Shown here one piece after another: positions 51,905 through 59,016 of a DNA stretch of 64,000 bases. Source of the stretch: Paractinoplanes rishiriensis (GTDB lineage Bacteria; Actinomycetota; Actinomycetes; Mycobacteriales; Micromonosporaceae); the NCBI RefSeq assembly GCF_016862375.1, contig NZ_BOMV01000051.1:1-64000 (forward strand), given 5' to 3'. Within the stretch, counting starts at the first letter, position 1. Each line of letters opens with the position of its first letter. The position numbers and the translations under genes are program-made. Under the pieces are notes generated by a model. The model ran no database searches, had not been told where the DNA came from, and was given only the letters and a program-made list of their open reading frames with translations.

Positions 51905-52759
51905 TACCCGGGCCGCCAAGCGGTGACCGAGAAACCCCGGCCCGGATCCACGTCTCCCCGTTCTTCACCATCGAGCGGCTTCACACCACCCAGTTCCAGG
52001 CTAGGCACCCCCACTAACCACCAGCAAAAACCCTGCCCGACCAGCACCACCTCCCACCCACCCGGCCACCCGGCCCCTAACCCGATAAGTCGTTTTTGCC
52101 CTAGCCGGGCCCACAATCCTCAAGTCCCCGAAGCGCCAGCGCACCCAGCAGCATGCGTTCCGACCCTCGCGTACCGCGGTGCCGGCTTAGCGCGCCCCGA
52201 CCACTCGACTCCCCCCACTTTCGTTCCTGCGCGGCCGAGCCGATAGCCACAAGCATGGTCGTCCCTTGATGCGGCAGCTCTCCCGGTGGCCCCTAGCTGT
52301 CGCGCCGCTCTCGGCACCCGGATATATCCGACAAGTACCGCCCTAACCAGACGCCACGGGCCGCGTGGCGAGATTTTGGCGATCTGTGGTCACTCGACTA
52401 ATTTCGCCATTTCGGGTCGGGCACCCGGCGTCAGGGCGATGGGGCCTGGGTCGTTGCGTCCCGGACGCGCACGAGCGGGGGACTTTGCGGCGAAAGGGCC
52501 GGACGAGCGCCGGACCGCCAGGCGGGCCTCGACGTCGCGCCGCGACCACGCCATCCAGAAGACTCGAGGCGAACAGAAGCTCGTCGGCGCCGGGTTGCCG
52601 TTATGAACGGGAAAGCGGCTTTTGTTCGACCAGATGGGGTGGAGTACCGCGGACGGTCCGGACCGTTGGAATCTCGGCCATGATGCGGACCGGGTTCCGG
52701 GGTGCGGTTGCGGTGATCAGTGGCCGAGCACCGGGTCAGTGCGGGGCCTCGGGGCGGGT
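51905..52759. other. 850-bp stretch with no supported gene
   Basis: Open frames here on both strands read as Pro/Arg/Ser-rich translations without motifs and show no ribosome binding sites, so none is annotated. A run of G-tracts on the minus strand at 52051-52083 is the only notable motif. The stretch separates the secreted-protein gene from lipA. Confidence 0.6.
52051..52083 (-). other. Putative G-quadruplex motif
   Basis: On the minus strand there are at least six runs of three or more G within 33 bases (GGGTTAGGGG, GGGTGG, GGGTGGGTGGGAG), with loops of one to six bases. This fits intramolecular G4 formation. It lies in the gene-free stretch. Confidence 0.5.
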
Positions 52760-53683
52760 TCAGCCGCGGGCGTCGAGGGCCTGCTGGTACAGGCGGCCGG
52801 CGCGGTACGACGAGCGGACCAAGGGGCCGCTCATCACGCCGGCGAAGCCGATCTGGTCGGCCTCCTCGCGTAGTTCTACGAATTCCTCGGGCTTTACCCA
52901 GCGCTCCACCGGGTGGTGGCGCGGGGTGGGGCGGAGGTACTGGGTGATGGTCACCAGTTCGCAGCCGGCGTTGTGGAGGTCGCGCAAGGCCTGGGAGACC
53001 TCGGCGCGCTCCTCGCCCATGCCCAGGATCAGGTTGCTCTTTGTCACCAGGCCGGCGGCTCGGGCCTGGGTCAGGACGTTCAGGGAGCGCTCGTAGCGGA
53101 ACGCCGGGCGGATGCGCTTGAAGATGCGGGGGACCGTTTCGACGTTGTGGGCCAGCACCTCGGGTGCGGCGCCGAAGACCTCGGCCAGCTGGGCCGGGTC
53201 GGCGTTGAAGTCGGGGATCAGCAACTCGACGCCGCAGCCGGGCTGGAGCTTGTGGATCTGGCGGACGGTTTCGGCGTAGAGCCAGGCGCCGCCGTCGGGC
53301 AGGTCGTCGCGGGCCACGCCGGTGACCGTGGCGTAGCGCAGGCCCATGGTGGCCACCGACTCGCCGACGCGGCGGGGCTCGTCGGCGTCGAACTCGGCAG
53401 GCTTACCGGTGTCGATCTGGCAGAAGTCGCAGCGGCGGGTGCACTGGTCGCCGCCGATCAGGAAGGTGGCCTCACGGTCTTCCCAACACTCATAGATGTT
53501 GGGGCAGCCGGCCTCCTGACAGACCGTGTGCAGGCCTTCCTTTTGCACCAGGCCCCGCATCTGTGTGTACTCGGGGCCCATCTTGGCTTTGACTTTGATC
53601 CAGGGCGGCTTCCGCTCGATGGGAGTTTCGGCGTTGCGCGCTTCGATGCGCAGCATGCGGCGGCCCTCGGGAGCAATAGTCAC
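52760..53683 (-). CDS. lipA: Lipoyl synthase
   Basis: The product has 307 residues. It has both iron-sulfur clusters: the auxiliary cluster Cys in TVCQEAGCPNIYEC and the radical-SAM C-x3-C-x2-C in QCTRRCDFCQ. The C-terminal RSSYRAG contains the Ser that ligates the auxiliary cluster. It inserts two sulfur atoms into protein-bound octanoate to form lipoate on SucB and other E2 or GcvH proteins. GTG start at 53683. It is divergent from the AspRS gene and its T-box leader. LipB lies about 1.8 kb away. Confidence 0.95.
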   Translation of the reverse strand: MTIAPEGRRMLRIEARNAETPIERKPPWIKVKAKMGPEYTQMRGLVQKEGLHTVCQEAGCPNIYECWEDREATFLIGGDQCTRRCDFCQIDTGKPAEFDADEPRRVGESVATMGLRYATVTGVARDDLPDGGAWLYAETVRQIHKLQPGCGVELLIPDFNADPAQLAEVFGAAPEVLAHNVETVPRIFKRIRPAFRYERSLNVLTQARAAGLVTKSNLILGMGEERAEVSQALRDLHNAGCELVTITQYLRPTPRHHPVERWVKPEEFVELREEADQIGFAGVMSGPLVRSSYRAGRLYQQALDARG

Positions 53684-53813
53684 AAGGCGAGATTACGCCT
53701 GAATAGGTTCCTGCCTAGACAGGGGCGACGAGGCTCACGTGACCTTAGGTGTGACCGCCGTCACCGACTGCGGGCGAATGTGCTTTCACCGCAGGTCGCC
53801 TGCTGTTAACGTC

Positions 53814-54030
53814 GCGCTACGGCAGTGACGGAACCGAGTAGCGCTCCGGACCGCCGGCCGAGAGAGCCGCCGTAGCTGTGATGGCGGCCCGTGCGCCGGG
53901 GCGTGAAGACACTCCCGAGCCGAGGCACGACAAGAGGCGCCCGGAACAAGGGCGCGAAGGTGTGGTGGCACCGCGAGGATCCCGCTCGCCCACACCTCCC
54001 TGGGGCCGCGTTGCAGTCACCAGAGGAGGT
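53814..54030 (+). promoter_or_regulatory. T-box riboswitch (translational type) of the AspRS gene
   Basis: The T-box sequence TGGCACCGCGA lies at 53966-53976 as the bulge of an antisequestrator hairpin: AGGTGTGG (53958-53965) with CCACACCT (53990-53997), and GCGAG (53973-53977) with CTCGC (53985-53989). The bulge TGGC is complementary to the GCCA end of a tRNA with discriminator G73, as in tRNA-Asp and tRNA-Asn. ACCTCC (53994-53999) can alternatively pair with the Shine-Dalgarno GGAGGT (54025-54030), so uncharged tRNA would free the ribosome site. Upstream hairpins lie at 53814-53844 (stem-I-like), 53891-53928 and 53937-53955. The specifier codon is uncertain: GAC (53827-53829) and AAC (53832-53834) both lie in the first loop. 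Confidence 0.8.
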
Positions 54031-54036
54031 TCCGCC

Positions 54037-55302
54037 ATGCAACGCATCCTCTCCACCCAACTGGCCACCCACGTCGGCAGGACCGTGACGATCGCCGGCT
54101 GGATTCACCGCCGCCGGCTGCTCAAGTCGGTGGCCTTCCTGATCGTCCGGGACGCCGAGGGGCTCAGCCAGGTCGTCGTCACCGAACCCGCGACCCGCGC
54201 CCTGCTCGAGGAGCTCACCGAGGAGAGCGTCGTCCAGGTCGAGGCCACGGTCAGCGCCAACGCGCAGGCACCGGGCGGCGTCGAGCTGACCGGTCCGGCG
54301 ATCCGGGTTCTGTCCGCTGTGCGCGTACCGCTGCCCTTTGAACTGCATCGCCCCGCGCTGAGCGCGAGCCTGCCCACCCAGCTCGCGCATGCGGGGCTTG
54401 CGCTGCGTCATCCGGTACGCCGGCAGGCACTCAAGGTGGCTGCCGCCGCGACTACCGGATTCCGGGCAGCGCTGACCGAGCAGCGGTTCGTCGAGATCCA
54501 GACGCCGAAGATCGTCGGTTCGTCGACCGAGTCGGGGGCCAACGTGTTCCGGCTCGACTACTTCGGGCGGCCGGCCTATCTGGCGCAGTCGCCGCAGTTC
54601 TACAAGCAGTTGATGGTCGGCGTGTTCGAGCGGGTCTTCGAGGCGGGACCGGTGTTCCGCGCCGAGCCCAGCGACACGGTCCGGCACCTGGCGCAGTACA
54701 CGTCGCTGGACGCCGAGATGGGTTTCGTGACCGACCACCGGGACGTGATGGCGGCGCTGACCCGCACGCTGAGCGTGATGATGGCGACCGTCGCGGAAAG
54801 TGCCGGGACGGCGGTCCCCAAGGTGCTCGCCGAGATCCCGGCGGTGCACTTCACCGAGGCGCTGCGGATCGTGGGCGCGCCGGCCGACGAACCCGACCTG
54901 GCCCCGGCGCACGAGCGGGCGCTGGGCGAGTGGGCGCTCCGGGAGCACGACTCCGAGTTCCTCTACGTGACCGGCTACCCGATGCGGAAACGGCCGTTCT
55001 ACACCCACCCGGACCCGGCTCTGCCCGCGTACTCGAATGGCTTTGACCTGCTCTTCCGGGGTTTGGAGATCGTGACCGGCGGGCAGCGGCTGCACCGCTA
55101 CGAGGACTACGTGGCCGCGCTGCAGAGGGCCGGCGAACCGCTCGAGCCGTACGAGGGCTACCTGGACGGTTTCCGCTACGGGATGCCGCCGCACGGTGGC
55201 TGGGCGATCGGGCTGGAACGCCTGGTGGCGCGGCTGCTCGGTGCGGCGAACGTGCGCGAGGTGACCGCGTTCCCGCGCGACCTGAACCGGCTGACGCCGT
55301 AG
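54037..55302 (+). CDS. Aspartyl-tRNA synthetase of archaeal/non-bacterial type (second AspRS)
   Basis: The 421-residue protein is a class IIb synthetase without the bacterial GAD insertion of the usual AspRS (about 590 residues). The N-terminal OB-fold starts TVTIAGWIHRRRLLKSVAFL. Motif 2 is VFEAGPVFRAEPSDTVRHLA and motif 3 MPPHGGWAIGLERLVARLLG, preceded by LLFRGLEIVTGGQRLHRYED. These match archaeal and eukaryotic AspRS rather than AsnRS. Many enzymes of this type also charge tRNA-Asn for the Asp-tRNA amidotransferase pathway, and here discrimination cannot be judged. A housekeeping bacterial AspRS is expected elsewhere. AGAGGAGG precedes ATG 54037 by 7 bases and is under T-box control. Confidence 0.88.
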   Translation: MQRILSTQLATHVGRTVTIAGWIHRRRLLKSVAFLIVRDAEGLSQVVVTEPATRALLEELTEESVVQVEATVSANAQAPGGVELTGPAIRVLSAVRVPLPFELHRPALSASLPTQLAHAGLALRHPVRRQALKVAAAATTGFRAALTEQRFVEIQTPKIVGSSTESGANVFRLDYFGRPAYLAQSPQFYKQLMVGVFERVFEAGPVFRAEPSDTVRHLAQYTSLDAEMGFVTDHRDVMAALTRTLSVMMATVAESAGTAVPKVLAEIPAVHFTEALRIVGAPADEPDLAPAHERALGEWALREHDSEFLYVTGYPMRKRPFYTHPDPALPAYSNGFDLLFRGLEIVTGGQRLHRYEDYVAALQRAGEPLEPYEGYLDGFRYGMPPHGGWAIGLERLVARLLGAANVREVTAFPRDLNRLTP

Positions 55303-55305
55303 ACG

Positions 55306-55470
55306 TCAGAGCAGCAGGGCAATCGTCGTGACCGTCACCACCACGACCGGGATGACGGTCATCGAGACCACGATCGCCCAGGCGATGGGGTGGGCGAAGT
55401 TCAGGCCCATCCCGCCGCCCTGCTTGGGCACGAAGACCCGGGAGTCCTGCGGATCCTTGTAGAGGGCCAT
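55306..55470 (-). CDS. Small membrane protein downstream of lipB (DUF5808-like)
   Basis: The 54-residue frame on the minus strand begins MALYKDPQDSRVFVPKQGGG and continues with LNFAHPIAWAIVV and a single transmembrane helix ending in LLL. The D-P-x-D-x-R-x-F-V-P-K and L-N-F-A-H-P motifs recall DUF5808-type membrane proteins (from memory). Its ATG overlaps the lipB stop by one base (TGATG), so it is translationally coupled to lipB. The function is unknown. Confidence 0.75.
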   Translation of the reverse strand: MALYKDPQDSRVFVPKQGGGMGLNFAHPIAWAIVVSMTVIPVVVVTVTTIALLL

Positions 55471-56099
55471 CAGAGCAGCGTCGGCAGGTGGCGTTCGAGC
55501 ACCGGCAGCACCTCGGCGACCGGGACCGGCCGCCCGACCTCGGTGGTCAGCGAGGTCACGCCGGCGTCGCGGATGCCGCAGGGCACAAAGCGGTCGTACG
55601 CCGACAGGTCGCAGTCGCAGTTGAGCGCGAACCCGTGCTGCGTCACGCCCCGCGCCACCCGGATGCCGATCGCCGCGATCTTGCGGTCCGGGCCCCGGTC
55701 GTCGGCCCGCACCCAGGCGCCGCTGCGGCCCTCGATGCGGTCGGTGACCACGCCGAACTCGGCACAGACGTCGATCAGCAGTTGCTCGGTGCGGCGCACG
55801 TAGGCGACCACGTCGACCGGGTCGGGCAGCCGGATGATCGGATAGCCCACCAACTGGCCGGGGCCGTGCCAGGTGAGCTTGCCGCCGCGGTCGACGTCGA
55901 CGACCGGTGTGCCGTCGACGGGGCGGTCGGCGGGCTCGGTGCGCTTGCCCGCGGTGAACACGCTGGGGTGCTCCAGCAGCAGGATGGTGTCGGGCTGCTC
56001 GCCCGCCACCACGGCGTCGTGCAGGCGGCGCTGCTCGTCCCAGGCCTCGCGGTAGTCGACCAGGCCCGGACGCAGCACCGTGAGCGTCGAGGATGTCAC
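55470..56099 (-). CDS. lipB: Octanoyl-[acyl-carrier-protein]:protein N-octanoyltransferase
   Basis: The product has 209 residues. The catalytic Lys is in GPDRKIAAIGIRV and the acyl-thioester Cys in RFVPCGIRDAGVTSL. The family signature GGKLTWHGPGQLVGYPI is complete. It moves octanoate from acyl carrier protein to E2 domains and the H protein, after which LipA adds sulfur. The start is GTG 56099. The downstream small membrane protein gene overlaps it. In M. tuberculosis lipB and lipA are adjacent. Here the AspRS gene and the small gene separate them. Confidence 0.95.
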   Translation of the reverse strand: MTSSTLTVLRPGLVDYREAWDEQRRLHDAVVAGEQPDTILLLEHPSVFTAGKRTEPADRPVDGTPVVDVDRGGKLTWHGPGQLVGYPIIRLPDPVDVVAYVRRTEQLLIDVCAEFGVVTDRIEGRSGAWVRADDRGPDRKIAAIGIRVARGVTQHGFALNCDCDLSAYDRFVPCGIRDAGVTSLTTEVGRPVPVAEVLPVLERHLPTLL

Positions 56100-56120
56100 G
56101 CCGCCAACCCTATCCCCGGG

Positions 56121-57983
56121 TCACCTGTCGATGGGATCCACGCCCTGGCGGATGCGCCACACCAGCACGTCGTCGACGCGTTCCGGCGGGCCCAGCAGGT
56201 CGGTCACGGTGATCTCGACGGCCGAGCGGAACAGCGGGCCCTCCGGACCGGTGATCTGCCGCGGCAGCACCAGCACGTCGATGCCCCAATGCTGGAAGTC
56301 GGCCCGGGCCTGGGCGCGATCCCAGTTGTCCACATCGGCGAGGTAGCCGTACAGCGCGGCCCGCAGGAACAGCCAGTCGGTGCGGCGCGGCAGGGCGCCG
56401 ATCCGGCCCTTCCCGGTGGGGCCGTCGGAGTCGGGGCCGAGGAAGTAGCCGCCGGGGATCTTGAACTGCCGTCCGCCCCGGGCCATCGTGTACGCCTGCC
56501 AGCGCTGTCCGTCGGCGGCCACGTTGATGGCGAACGGGATGGCGCTGAGCGTGCCGCCCTCGGGGACGTAGCGCTCCCAGGTGCGGTTCGCGATGAACTG
56601 CGGCTCGGGGCTGCGGTCGGTGTAGAGCAGCGGCAGCGGGAAGATCGGGAGAAGGGCCAGGGTGAACGCGGCGGCGAACGCGGGCTGGGCGGCCGGCGGC
56701 GACTCGGTCGCGTTCATCAGGTGGTCGACGGCCAGCGCCATGAGCACGCCGAAGACGCCGACCAGCACCAGGGCGAACCGGGCCGGCAGCGCCGCGTCGA
56801 ACAGCGGCAGGCGCTGGAGCAGCGCGTACGGCAGCGGGATGTCGGACTCGTAGCCGAAGATCCGCAGCCGCGGGCCGAGCGAGACGACCAGGAACAGGCC
56901 GCCCACGACGGCCAGCGCGCGCAGCGTGGCCAGCCGGCCCGGGTCGGCCCGCTTCCAGAGCATGACCAGCGTGCCGATCATCAGCACCATCAGCGGCAGG
57001 CCGAAGAACGACGTCTGCTCGGTCGGGTTGGCCGCCAGATCGTTGCTGAGCCCGGCCCAGGCCGCCAGTGTGCGGTCCGAGAAGGCGAAGAAGGAGGCGA
57101 TGTCCTCGGCGTAGTGCCGCTGGTTGAACCCGGTGCCGGTGAAGGTCTGCGGTCCGGAGAAATGCATATGGAGGGGGTACGCGAGCAGCGCGAACGCGAC
57201 GACCGCGGTGACCCCGAGCCCGGCCAGCATGGGCCGCAGCGCGGCGCTGGCCTCGCCCCGGACGGCCGGGTGCAGCGCCCAGACGATCACGAAGGTGCCA
57301 CCGGCCAGCGCGGTGAAGAACAGACCCTCGGCCGCGATCGTGAAGCAGACGGCCAGCAGCAGGCCGAGCACCGCGCCGTTGAGCAGCCAGCGGCCGGGCT
57401 GGCGCATCCGCAGCAGCCACCACAGCACGACCGGTGCCACCCAGCCCGAACTCCAGTTGAGGTGACCGTTGGCGTGTGACACGAAGCCGGGTGCGAACCC
57501 GCAGAAGATCCCGGCGAGCCCGGCCGCGAACGCGTTACGGGTGACCCAGCGCAGCAGGAACAGGTACCAGGCGAAGGCCGCGCCGGCCAGGTTGAGGGTC
57601 AGGATGGTGGCGAAGGTGACCTGCGGTCCGGCCAGCATGGTGAGCGGCGAGAACAGGATCGCGTACGCCGTCACCGACGTGTTGGCCGCGAGGTTCACCC
57701 CGTCCGGGACGTTCAGTATCGCGGCGAAGAACGGGTCGCCGCCGTTGCGCAGCAGTTCCGTGCCGTACGCCAGCACCCACTCGAAGAACGCCTGATCGCC
57801 GACGTTGTCCGAGATCACGTGCAGGTATGGCTGCCGCCACAGGCCGTTCGTCAGATAGACCGCGAGCCCGAGGGCGATCGCGGCCACCGTGAGGTGGGAG
57901 CGCCAGCGGCGGCGGGCCGTCCCGGTGACGGGCGGGGCCGGGCGATCCTCGGCGGGCTCGGTATCGGGAACGGCGACGGTCAT
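56121..57983 (-). CDS. Polytopic membrane protein, probable GT-C-type glycosyltransferase
   Basis: The product has 620 residues: about eleven to thirteen transmembrane helices between residues 30 and 445, then an extracellular domain of about 170 residues. The first outer loop has HVISDNVGDQAFFEWVLAYG, with acidic D-x-x-D-Q-A-F-F-E residues just after helix 1, the usual site of the catalytic Asp/Glu in GT-C enzymes such as PMT/ArnT-like proteins. SHANGHLNWSSGWVAPVVLW is a second conserved-looking segment. The donor would be a polyprenyl-phosphate sugar, acting outside the membrane. It follows the lipB block on the same strand. Confidence 0.65.
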   Translation of the reverse strand: MTVAVPDTEPAEDRPAPPVTGTARRRWRSHLTVAAIALGLAVYLTNGLWRQPYLHVISDNVGDQAFFEWVLAYGTELLRNGGDPFFAAILNVPDGVNLAANTSVTAYAILFSPLTMLAGPQVTFATILTLNLAGAAFAWYLFLLRWVTRNAFAAGLAGIFCGFAPGFVSHANGHLNWSSGWVAPVVLWWLLRMRQPGRWLLNGAVLGLLLAVCFTIAAEGLFFTALAGGTFVIVWALHPAVRGEASAALRPMLAGLGVTAVVAFALLAYPLHMHFSGPQTFTGTGFNQRHYAEDIASFFAFSDRTLAAWAGLSNDLAANPTEQTSFFGLPLMVLMIGTLVMLWKRADPGRLATLRALAVVGGLFLVVSLGPRLRIFGYESDIPLPYALLQRLPLFDAALPARFALVLVGVFGVLMALAVDHLMNATESPPAAQPAFAAAFTLALLPIFPLPLLYTDRSPEPQFIANRTWERYVPEGGTLSAIPFAINVAADGQRWQAYTMARGGRQFKIPGGYFLGPDSDGPTGKGRIGALPRRTDWLFLRAALYGYLADVDNWDRAQARADFQHWGIDVLVLPRQITGPEGPLFRSAVEITVTDLLGPPERVDDVLVWRIRQGVDPIDR

Positions 57984-58002
57984 CAGCCGCAGGTTAGCAA
58001 GC

Positions 58003-58932
58003 TCAGGCTGGATTTCCCTGGGTAGCGGCCGCCGGACGGCCGACCGCGTGCCGCAACGCCGCCTCGATCGTGGGTAGTTGCCACGCGAAGCCGTGCCGGC
58101 GCAGCACCGCGGGTACGACGCGCTGGCTGCGCTGCATCTCGCCGGCGATCTCGCCGAGCGCGGCGTCCAGCACGAAGCCGGGCACCGCCAGCACGGCCGG
58201 CCGGCGCACGGCCTGGGCGAAGGCGCGGGTGAACTCGGCGTTGGTGCACTGCTCGCCGCTGACCATGTTGACCGGCCCGGCCACCTCGTCGTGGTCCATC
58301 ACGAACTCGGCCGCGGCGAGCCAGTCGGGCAGCGCCATCCAGGCCATCCACTGCCGGCCGGCGCCGATCCGGGCGCCCGCACCCAGCTTGAACGGGATCA
58401 TCAGTGGCTTGAGCAGGCCGCCGCTGCCGTCGACGATCGGCGCGGTGCGGAGCAGCGCCACCCGGGTGCCGGCGTCCTCGGCGGGACGGGCCGCGGCCTC
58501 CCAGACCCGGCACAGGTCGGCCAGGAAGGTGGAGCCGGGCGGCGTCTCCTCGGTGGCCGGGGTGTCGCCGGTGTCGCCGTAGCAGCCGACACCGGAGGAC
58601 TGGAGCAGCGTGTGCGGCCGGTCCTCGGCGGGCAGGTGGGCGATGGCCTGCGCGAGGGTGCCGGTGGTGTCGACCCGGCTGGAGCGCAGCACCCGCTTGT
58701 ATCGGTCGGTCCAGCGCCAGCCGCCGACGTTCGCGCCGGCCAGGTTGATCACCACGTCGGCCGCGGCCACCGCGGCCGGGTCGAGTTGACCCTGCGCCGG
58801 CTGCCAGGGCACCTCGTCGGGGCGCTGGGCGGGCCGGCGGACCAGGCGCTTGACGTCGTGGCCGCTGCCCCGCAACCGGTCGGCGAGGCGCGGGCCGAGG
58901 TAACCGGACGCGCCGGCCATGAGGATCCGCAT
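58003..58932 (-). CDS. NAD-dependent epimerase, TIGR01777 family
   Basis: The product has 309 residues and an SDR Rossmann fold: RILMAGASGYLGPRLADRLR is the nucleotide motif (G-x-S-G-x-x-G), VVINLAGANVGGWRWTDRYK follows, and SGVGCYGDTGD holds the catalytic Ser-Tyr. C-terminal DUF1731-like residues include P-x-F-V-L-D-A-A-L-G-E. The family (YfcH/SulA) is distantly related to the cell-division inhibitor SulA-like SDRs, with an unknown substrate. In M. tuberculosis the homologue Rv2216 sits between lipB and sucB, as here. ATG 58932 is used. A terminator at 58971-59002 separates it from sucB. Confidence 0.85.
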   Translation of the reverse strand: MRILMAGASGYLGPRLADRLRGSGHDVKRLVRRPAQRPDEVPWQPAQGQLDPAAVAAADVVINLAGANVGGWRWTDRYKRVLRSSRVDTTGTLAQAIAHLPAEDRPHTLLQSSGVGCYGDTGDTPATEETPPGSTFLADLCRVWEAAARPAEDAGTRVALLRTAPIVDGSGGLLKPLMIPFKLGAGARIGAGRQWMAWMALPDWLAAAEFVMDHDEVAGPVNMVSGEQCTNAEFTRAFAQAVRRPAVLAVPGFVLDAALGEIAGEMQRSQRVVPAVLRRHGFAWQLPTIEAALRHAVGRPAAATQGNPA

Positions 58933-58970
58933 GCTGGCACGGTACCCATGATTGAACCCGTTCAAAACAA

Positions 58971-59002
58971 ACGGGGCGCACCGGGTCTCCGGCGCGCCCC
59001 GT
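58971..59002 (-). terminator. Terminator of sucB
   Basis: ACGGGGCGC (58971-58979) pairs with GCGCCCCGT (58994-59002). On the minus strand the stem is followed by TTTGTTTTG, i.e. a T-rich tail, just after the sucB stop. Confidence 0.82.
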
Positions 59003-59016
59003 GGGCAACGTACGTG

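Noticed and set aside
51923..52246. 107-codon Pro/Ser-rich frame on the plus strand
   Set aside because: Low-complexity translation of a C-rich stretch without a start signal, more likely the complement of the G-tract region.
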